DNA from: Sulfuricurvum sp.
GTDB lineage: Bacteria > Campylobacterota > Campylobacteria > Campylobacterales > Sulfurimonadaceae
DNA: 12,688 nucleotides
Direction of reading: 5' to 3'
Assembly (NCBI GenBank): GCA_022729835.1
Contig: DZBC01000032.1
Location: 1 to 12,688 of the forward strand
The notes under the pieces were generated by a model. It saw only the letters and a list, made by a program, of their open reading frames with translations, made no database searches and had not been told where the DNA came from. Positions 7,439-12,688 of this stretch are shown here, piece by piece. Within the stretch, counting starts at the first letter, position 1; every line of letters begins with the position of its first letter. The position numbers were made by a program, and so were the translations under genes.

Positions 7439-7453
7439 TGGGCATAGGTACCG

Positions 7454-9043
7454 CTAGAGTCTGGCGTGATCGATACCGATACACGCTTCGAGCGAAGCGA
7501 GTTTTTCAAGCGTTTTGGTCGAGACAGGAGAATCGACAATAATAACAGCTAAGGCCTGTTTTTTGGCGGCATTACGCCCTAGCCGAAAATCAGCAATATT
7601 GACGTTATCTTGCGCCAAAATCGTACCAACTTGGCCGATCACCCCTGGGATATCTGTATTTCTGAACAAAATCATCTCCCCTTTAGGTGCAACGTCGAGA
7701 TCGAAACCATTGATATCAACAATCCGTTCTACTTCATCATCATAGATCGTTGCATTGATACTGATCACTTGTTTGTCGGTGGTTAGCTTGATGGTAATCA
7801 GATTTTTGAAGACATTACTATCAGGCAACACTTCCGTTTCAATTTTGATTCCACGCTCTGCAGCAATAAACTCGGCATTGACATAATTAATAGCATCCCC
7901 GCTACTTTCCGCAAGAGCACCCACCGTCACAAAAGTCGAAAGCGAAGTGACATACTCTGCGATAGCACCCTGAGCGCCCACTTTGATGGAAATGAGCGGT
8001 GCACGGTTCATTTGAGCAGCAAGAAAACCAATTTTCTGCCCTAGACCCAAAAAAGGTTTAACAAAACGAGGAATTTTTGTTTCATCTATCGGCAGGTTAA
8101 ATGCATTGGCATAGGCAATCCCCTTAGCCGCTTCAATCGCCTGTTGCGCCGCCTGAACCCCGATGTTATATTGAGATTCAAATGTATTGGCACCCAGATG
8201 GGGGGATACGACAATATTGTCTAAATCAAGCAAAGGGTTGTTGATCGCAGGCTCTTTATTGAACACATCGATCCCTGCAAAGCGAATTTTTCCTGATTTT
8301 AGCCCTTCATATAGTGCCTCTTCATCATAAAGACCACCGCGAGCACAGTTGATCAAAACGACACCGTCTTTCATTTTAGCGATCTCTTCTTTGCCGATCA
8401 TACCGACAGTTTCGCTATTTTTCGGCGTATGTATAGTGACGATGTCACAGGCGAGAATATCATCAAAATCTTCAGTATAGGTGACACCTACATTGGTCGC
8501 TTTAGACGCAGGGATGTAAGGATCGTACGCAATAACGTCCATCTCAAACGCACGAGAGCGAATACCTACACGACTGCCGATATTTCCAAATCCAATGATT
8601 CCAAGTTTTTTCCCTTTCAGTTCGTAACCATACCACTTTTCACGCTTCCAGATACGCTGATTTTTGAGATGATCGTGGGAGTAGGGAAACATTCTCATGC
8701 AAGAGAGCATGTGTGTCATGGTTAACTCAACTGCCGCAATCGTGTTGGCCGTCGGAACGTTCATCACGATGATGCCCTCTTTCGAGCATCCGTCGATATC
8801 GACATTGTCTACACCCACACCGGCGCGCACAATCGCCTTGAGATTTTTACCTGCGGCTATAAATTTAGCATCAACATCCGTTGAGCTTCTCGTAATCGCT
8901 ACATCGGCTGTCGCTACCACATCCAACAAGGCAGTTTTGCTGAGATCGGCAGCAAAAATCATTTCAATCTGGTCATCGTTTTCAAGCATTTTTAAGCCAG
9001 CTTCGTGGATATGATCACAAACAACTATTTTGTACTTTTCCAT
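7454..9043 (-). CDS. serA: D-3-phosphoglycerate dehydrogenase
   Basis: This 529-residue enzyme catalyses the NAD-dependent oxidation of 3-phosphoglycerate to 3-phosphohydroxypyruvate, the first step of serine synthesis, in the cytoplasm. Residues 1–100 and 285–315 form the substrate-binding domain (RAGVGVDN, 73–80). The Rossmann motif GFGNIG is at 151–156, with Asp173 positioned to bind the NAD ribose. The catalytic set is in place: Arg235 (NCARGG), Glu264 (NKEP) and His282 (SPHLGA). An intervening allosteric substrate-binding region covers about 320–450, and a C-terminal ACT domain covers about 455–529 (NTDIPGVIGQVG), as in the long type I enzymes that are often serine-regulated. The start ATG at 9043 has AGAGGAAG 4 nt upstream (9048–9055), inside the 3' end of the preceding gene, whose last 19 nt it overlaps. 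It converges on the Ig-repeat gene with a 15-nt gap. Confidence 0.97.
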   Translation of the reverse strand: MEKYKIVVCDHIHEAGLKMLENDDQIEMIFAADLSKTALLDVVATADVAITRSSTDVDAKFIAAGKNLKAIVRAGVGVDNVDIDGCSKEGIIVMNVPTANTIAAVELTMTHMLSCMRMFPYSHDHLKNQRIWKREKWYGYELKGKKLGIIGFGNIGSRVGIRSRAFEMDVIAYDPYIPASKATNVGVTYTEDFDDILACDIVTIHTPKNSETVGMIGKEEIAKMKDGVVLINCARGGLYDEEALYEGLKSGKIRFAGIDVFNKEPAINNPLLDLDNIVVSPHLGANTFESQYNIGVQAAQQAIEAAKGIAYANAFNLPIDETKIPRFVKPFLGLGQKIGFLAAQMNRAPLISIKVGAQGAIAEYVTSLSTFVTVGALAESSGDAINYVNAEFIAAERGIKIETEVLPDSNVFKNLITIKLTTDKQVISINATIYDDEVERIVDINGFDLDVAPKGEMILFRNTDIPGVIGQVGTILAQDNVNIADFRLGRNAAKKQALAVIIVDSPVSTKTLEKLASLEACIGIDHARL

Positions 9044-9528
9044 TCTTCTTCCTCTTTAAACGGCAAAACAGTCGCCGTGATTTGATAACTTTTAAGTGTT
9101 TCTATGAATTTGTTAAGGCGGTCAACCTCTTTGGAGTGAATCAACAATATTATGCCCTTCTTGTCTTGCTGCAGAAAATAGCGCCACTGGGACTGCTTCA
9201 ACTCTTCTTTTAGACAAAAGAGCTGATAGGGATCTTTGATCGTTGCCTTGAGCTGATAGATGGTTTCCAAGGTGATCTGCCGATTAAGATCAATGGCGAT
9301 ATATATCTCGTTAACAGGAAAAAAGTAACCATGACGTTCACTTTGAGACAATTGTTCAAGCCATCCACTTTCAATCACAGCTGACTCTTTTGGCAATAGA
9401 GCAGCAGATGATTTATGCGCCAACTCAGGAGAAGGTTCTCCCTGATTAATTTTATAAAGTAGCACCACTAAGAAGAAGGAGACACCGATCGCAATGAGCG
9501 GCGTCAACCAATAGGCTACTTTGTGCAT
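9025..9528 (-). CDS. Single-pass membrane protein of unknown function between rpsA and serA
   Basis: This 167-residue protein has one hydrophobic helix at about residues 8–25, preceded by a short N-terminus with one Lys and followed by Lys26, so the roughly 140-residue remainder could lie in the periplasm as an anchored protein. The exported part has a low-complexity linker (about 27–55), then a mixed alpha/beta region (about 68–157) with IYIAIDLNRQI, a Cys at 105 and GIILLIHSKEVDRLNKFIETLK; the length and pattern resemble small SPOR- or ACT-like alpha/beta folds, but I do not recognise a family. Its start overlaps the rpsA stop by one base (TAATG), and its 3' end overlaps serA by 19 nt, with the KEEEE codons doubling as the serA ribosome binding site. 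Campylobacter has a small putative periplasmic protein at the same place, as I recall, so this is probably a conserved, uncharacterised orthologue. Confidence 0.85.
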   Translation of the reverse strand: MHKVAYWLTPLIAIGVSFFLVVLLYKINQGEPSPELAHKSSAALLPKESAVIESGWLEQLSQSERHGYFFPVNEIYIAIDLNRQITLETIYQLKATIKDPYQLFCLKEELKQSQWRYFLQQDKKGIILLIHSKEVDRLNKFIETLKSYQITATVLPFKEEEEWKSTK

Positions 9529-11186
9529 TATTTTCGAAGTTTATCTTTAATCAAATCCCCAAGACTGTTGGATGAATCATCATTGAATTCGTCGAGCTGT
9601 GCCTGTTCTTTGATACGTTCCAGCTTTTTAACCGAAAGACGAATGCGGTCGCGCTGCGTATCTACAACAGCAATCACCGCTTCGATGGTTTGTCCAATCT
9701 GCAACTCTTCAGCTTTAAGTGGATAAAGATCTTCGTTGCGAATCAATGCATCAACACCGTCTTGAAGTGATACAAATACACCAAAATCTTTAATGTCACG
9801 AATAGTCCCGGTCACCAATTCGTTCATTTTATGCGCTTTAGCATATTTCTCAATGGGGCTCTCTTCGAGAGATTTGCGATTAAGAGAAATTTTTTGATCG
9901 TCTTGATTGATCTTAACAATCTTCACTTCGATCTCTTGTCCTGTCTTGAAGAGATCTTTACAGCGAATATTTTTCTCCCACGAAGCGTCTTGATTGTGCA
10001 ACAAGCCTTCAATGCCATCGATTTTGACAAATGCACCAAAATCCGTGATCGATGAAACTGTCCCTCTGATAACCTCACCCTCTTTGTGTTTTTTCAAAAA
10101 CTCATCAAACGGCTTGGGCAAAAGGCGCTTGTAAGAGACACGGAGCTTATGGGTATCAGAATTAATTTCAATCACTTCGACGTCAATCTCTTGACCTACG
10201 GTGAGATAGTCTTTAGGATGTTTGATGTTTTTATCCCATGTAATCTCAGAAATATGTAAAAATCCTTCGATATCATTGCCCAGATCTACAAAGACACCGT
10301 AAGGTTCAAGATTGCTCACGGTCACTGTGATCGTATCGCCCTCTTCTAATTCGGTTTCGACCTCTTTCCATGGGTCAGACTGTACTGCTTTGATAGAAAG
10401 CGAAAGATGACGCTTATCCTTATCGTACGCAATAGCCTTAACCACGACACTGTCGCCCTCTTTATAGAGTTTTGAAGGGTTAACTGGGCCTTTATAGCTG
10501 ATTTCATTGTAATGCACCAAACCATCTACACCACCCACATCAACAAACATACCATAGCTGGTTATTTTTTTGATCACACCATCAACAATGCGACCCTCTT
10601 CAATCAGCGCGTCAATAATCTCTTTTTTCTTTTTGCGCTCTTCATTGAAGAGTTTGCGTCTCGATACAACGATAGAGTTGTCAGTTGCATCGATTTTGAC
10701 CACTTGTGCCTTAATCTTGCGACCAACCACTTCTTCATTCTCTTTGAACGCGGCAAGGGAACGCGGCATAAAGAAACAGACACCATCAGTTTCTACGATG
10801 TAGCCGCCACGATTTTTCTTGGTGATTTCACCTTCGATGATCAAATCTTCGAAATTATCACCATGCTTTTTAATAAAATCGATTGTTTTTTGCTGCTCAA
10901 GAACTTTTTTGTATGAAATTTTTGGTCTTTCGTTGTAGTATCCAGTCACCATAACGGTGATTTTATCACCTAAGGCAAAGAGGATGTTACCGTTTTCATC
11001 CCGAATCTCATCCAAAGGAAGCACACCCTCAAGCTTCTCTCCAATCCCTACTAAAACCCTATTGTCGCTCTCTTGAAACTCGACGATTTCGCCTTCCGTA
11101 ATGCGTGTCGTCTCTTGCTCTTTGAACGACGCTTCTAACATCTGCTCAAAATTTTCTTCTTCGAACCCTTCGTTCTCGAAACCCAT
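9528..11186 (-). CDS. rpsA: 30S ribosomal protein S1
   Basis: This 552-residue protein carries six S1 (OB-fold) RNA-binding domains, at about 30–95, 115–178, 197–266, 282–353, 369–438 and 455–521. Domains 3–6 are the most canonical, with GMFVDVGGVDGLVH (212–225), GVFVDLGNDIEGFLH (297–311), GAFVKIDGIEGLLH (384–397) and GVFVSLQDGVDALI (469–482). S1 sits on the small subunit and helps load mRNAs with structured or weak leaders. The first two domains, which bind the ribosome, are more divergent, as usual. Length agrees with other Campylobacterota S1 proteins. The N-terminus is acidic (MGFENEGFEEENFEQ), and the C-terminus is a short charged tail. The ATG at 11186 has AAGGGA 7 nt upstream (11194–11199). 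Confidence 0.97.
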   Translation of the reverse strand: MGFENEGFEEENFEQMLEASFKEQETTRITEGEIVEFQESDNRVLVGIGEKLEGVLPLDEIRDENGNILFALGDKITVMVTGYYNERPKISYKKVLEQQKTIDFIKKHGDNFEDLIIEGEITKKNRGGYIVETDGVCFFMPRSLAAFKENEEVVGRKIKAQVVKIDATDNSIVVSRRKLFNEERKKKKEIIDALIEEGRIVDGVIKKITSYGMFVDVGGVDGLVHYNEISYKGPVNPSKLYKEGDSVVVKAIAYDKDKRHLSLSIKAVQSDPWKEVETELEEGDTITVTVSNLEPYGVFVDLGNDIEGFLHISEITWDKNIKHPKDYLTVGQEIDVEVIEINSDTHKLRVSYKRLLPKPFDEFLKKHKEGEVIRGTVSSITDFGAFVKIDGIEGLLHNQDASWEKNIRCKDLFKTGQEIEVKIVKINQDDQKISLNRKSLEESPIEKYAKAHKMNELVTGTIRDIKDFGVFVSLQDGVDALIRNEDLYPLKAEELQIGQTIEAVIAVVDTQRDRIRLSVKKLERIKEQAQLDEFNDDSSNSLGDLIKDKLRK

Positions 11187-11219
11187 GCCAAATTCCCTTG
11201 TTAACTTAAAAATTGGCTG

Positions 11220-11225
11220 ATTATA
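11220..11225 (-). promoter_or_regulatory. Probable promoter -10 element for rpsA–membrane protein–serA
   Basis: On the minus strand the gap after ispH reads TTTGGGTATAATC: a perfect TATAAT hexamer. No good -35 hexamer is found 16–18 nt upstream, which is normal for the primary sigma factor of Campylobacterota, where the -10 dominates. Transcription would begin about 7 nt downstream, near 11213, giving a leader of about 27 nt. The rpsA unit could also receive read-through from aroA–ispH. Confidence 0.65.
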
Positions 11226-11292
11226 CCCAAATGTAGCTTACGACACTATGATTTATTCCTTTTAACGAAAATGTCATTCGTCTGTTTGGCCC

Positions 11293-12117
11293 CTAAAACG
11301 CCTTAATTGCATCAATAACCTCTTGAATAATCCAATCCGGTGTCGATGCGCCCGCACTCACACCACAGCGCTCTTTTCCGTCAAACCACTCTTGTTTTAG
11401 CTCTGTATAAGACTCAATGTGATGACTTTGCGGACATTCACGCAAGGCTATTGAATGAAGCTGTTTTGTGTTGGATGAGTTTTTACCGCCTATAATAATC
11501 ATAATATCTGATGTTTTTGCCAGATCTCGTACTGCATCTTGGTTTTCAAACGTCGCATTGCAAATGGTATTGAAGACACGCACCTCTTTGTGTTCGACAA
11601 TCAGGGCATCGGCGATCCTCAAAAACTCCTCCACCTTACGTGTTGTTTGCGCCACTAGCGCCACCTTCTCTTTTAACCGCAAGGTGTGTAGCTCTTGCAC
11701 GTCCAAAACTGTATACACCGCACCCGAAGCGTAGCTTTTGACCCCTTTGATTTCCGGATGATGCTCATCGCCAAAAATCACAATATCGTATCCTGCTACA
11801 CTCATTTCTTCACAGATTTGCTGCGGTTTGGTGACATAGGGGCAGGTTGCATCAACTACATGTACGCCCCGTGCATGAAGGGTTTCAAGCTCCTCTTTAG
11901 GAATACCGTGGGTTCTAATCACGGCGGTTGATCCGGGCTGAAAAACCCCGAGATTTTCACTCAACTCTACATTGAAATCACGCTTGAGCCGTGCGATCTC
12001 TTGGGCATTATGAATCAAAGGGCCGTACGTTTGCGCATTTTGATTCTCTTCGGCAATTTTGATAGCACGCTTGACACCGAAACAAAAACCGTAGTTTTCG
12101 GCAAGCGTGATGGTCAT
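11293..12117 (-). CDS. ispH: 4-hydroxy-3-methylbut-2-enyl diphosphate reductase (IspH/LytB)
   Basis: This 274-residue cytoplasmic iron–sulfur enzyme makes isopentenyl and dimethylallyl diphosphate in the last step of the MEP isoprenoid pathway. The three cluster-binding cysteines are present: Cys12 (GFCFGV), Cys92 (DATCPYV) and Cys186 (NTICNAT). Substrate-pocket residues are also visible: His36 (PLIHN), His70 (RTHG), His120 and Glu122 (DEHHPEIKG), the TTRKVEEF motif (158–165), the GGKNSSNT loop (210–217) and the SAGASTPDWII C-terminal motif (254–264). The length is that of the short Campylobacterota form, lacking the extra C-terminal extension of the E. coli enzyme. The start ATG overlaps the aroA stop as ATGA, so the two are translationally coupled. 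No ferredoxin or flavodoxin partner gene is in the window. Confidence 0.97.
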   Translation of the reverse strand: MTITLAENYGFCFGVKRAIKIAEENQNAQTYGPLIHNAQEIARLKRDFNVELSENLGVFQPGSTAVIRTHGIPKEELETLHARGVHVVDATCPYVTKPQQICEEMSVAGYDIVIFGDEHHPEIKGVKSYASGAVYTVLDVQELHTLRLKEKVALVAQTTRKVEEFLRIADALIVEHKEVRVFNTICNATFENQDAVRDLAKTSDIMIIIGGKNSSNTKQLHSIALRECPQSHHIESYTELKQEWFDGKERCGVSAGASTPDWIIQEVIDAIKAF

Positions 12118-12688
12118 GATTGAGAGTGAGCGATACGCTCAAGCAGATCAAAAAAGTTTGGAAAAGAGGTATTGATGCACTCTACATCTTCTACCTCCAT
12201 ACCACAACGTAAACCTCCGATCAGAAAGCTCATAGCGATCCTGTGATCCCCATAACTTGACACCTTTGCCGCTTGTAGCGTGCCCCCAGCTACGGTATAA
12301 CCGTCTGGAAACTCCTCAACTTCAATACCGCATTGGCGAAGATTGTTCACAACGGTAGCAATGCGGTCGCTCTCCTTAACCCGTAACTCTTCAGCGTTTT
12401 GGACACGGCTCACCCCTTGGGCGCACGCCATGGCAATCGACAAAACCGGCAACTCATCAATAAGCCACGATATATGTTCATGTACATCAACCGCGAACAG
12501 CGGCGCTGCTTCTACGGCAATCACGCCGATGGGTTCATAACGATCTTCCGTAAGTGTATAGGTAATCTTTGCCCCCATGCGCTCAAGTACACGAAAGGCC
12601 TCGATACGTGTTTTATTGAGGGTCACCCCTTCGATCACCACCTTCGATCCGGGAATAATCGCAGCAGCCACCGCGAAAAAGAACGCGC
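12114..12688 (-). CDS. aroA: 3-phosphoshikimate 1-carboxyvinyltransferase, EPSP synthase (5' end outside window)
   Basis: The frame stays open to the right edge, giving 190 complete codons of the C-terminal part; a full enzyme is about 430 residues, so roughly the first 240 are missing. The GTG at 12669–12671 is internal, not a start: the residues before it read AFFFAVAAA, which continues the family's SSAxFF(L/F)xAAA motif. Visible markers are IDELPVLS with the catalytic Asp, the RVKESDRI loop, YGDHRIAMS, and a closing NTSFPNFFDLL, where E. coli AroA has SKTFPDYF. The NTSFP form is typical of class II AroA proteins, as in Campylobacterota. The enzyme joins shikimate 3-phosphate and phosphoenolpyruvate in the shikimate pathway. 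In Campylobacter the next upstream gene is pheT, so that is the likely neighbour beyond the edge. Confidence 0.95.
   Translation of the reverse strand, partial: AFFFAVAAAIIPGSKVVIEGVTLNKTRIEAFRVLERMGAKITYTLTEDRYEPIGVIAVEAAPLFAVDVHEHISWLIDELPVLSIAMACAQGVSRVQNAEELRVKESDRIATVVNNLRQCGIEVEEFPDGYTVAGGTLQAAKVSSYGDHRIAMSFLIGGLRCGMEVEDVECINTSFPNFFDLLERIAHSQS

Noticed and set aside
7432..7443. Inverted repeat GCCC-TAGT-GGGC as a bidirectional terminator
   Set aside because: Only a 4-bp stem and no T-tract on either side; too weak to call.
10512..10916. Open frame of 134 codons on the + strand opposite rpsA
   Set aside because: Antisense to S1 domains 2 and 3; the rpsA frame is unambiguous. The Phe/Ile-rich product reflects the complement of Lys/Glu/Asp codons.
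11265..11281. Hairpin ACGAA–loop–TTCGT downstream of ispH as a terminator
   Set aside because: The stem is only 5 bp with two G:C pairs, and no run of T follows on the minus strand, so it is not a convincing intrinsic terminator.
12114..12671. GTG at 12669–12671 as the start of aroA
   Set aside because: The frame continues to the window edge with conserved AroA residues (AFFFAVAAA), and the visible product would lack the whole N-terminal domain; the gene is simply cut by the window.

Overview
The window looks like a chromosomal segment from a member of the Campylobacterota (epsilonproteobacteria), probably a free-living relative such as the Sulfurimonas, Sulfuricurvum or Sulfurovum groups. 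The main reason is the leftward block aroA–ispH–rpsA–(small membrane protein)–serA. As I recall it, this order matches Campylobacter jejuni (aroA, lytB/ispH, rpsA, a small hypothetical, serA) and is shared across the phylum. The AroA C-terminal motif, the 552-residue six-domain S1 and the long serine-pathway dehydrogenase fit that placement. Genus is an inference; no rRNA or other marker lies in the window.

Left half (1–7438, + strand) is a tight run of six genes, all predicted to act at or beyond the inner membrane. They are: (1) the C-terminal 526 residues of a TPR plus outer-membrane beta-barrel protein with the BcsC C-terminal signature; (2, 3) two adjacent FlgO-family lipoproteins; (4) a secreted SH3-like protein; (5) a lipoprotein with two DUF1566/Lcl_C domains; (6) a 988-residue lipoprotein built from about 11 bacterial Ig-like (BIG2) domains, the last three almost identical. 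Three junctions are 4-nt ATGA overlaps and the other two are 12 and 19 nt, so this is almost certainly one operon that begins upstream of the window. My reading is an exopolysaccharide-export module (BcsC-like porin; the synthase genes presumably lie upstream) joined to a set of surface or periplasmic accessory proteins. This combination is not one I recognise as a described system.

Right half (7454–12688, - strand) is conserved housekeeping: serA (serine biosynthesis), an unnamed single-pass membrane protein, rpsA (ribosomal protein S1), ispH (isoprenoid precursors) and the 3' part of aroA (shikimate pathway). aroA and ispH overlap by 4 nt. rpsA has its own good -10 element in the 106-nt gap downstream of ispH, and rpsA, the small membrane protein and serA overlap one another as a coupled unit. 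The two halves converge with only 15 nt between the stop codons, with no convincing terminator, so 7439–7453 is the border between an accessory locus and the conserved core. No RNA genes, insertion sequences, CRISPR arrays or gene-free stretches longer than 106 nt were seen.
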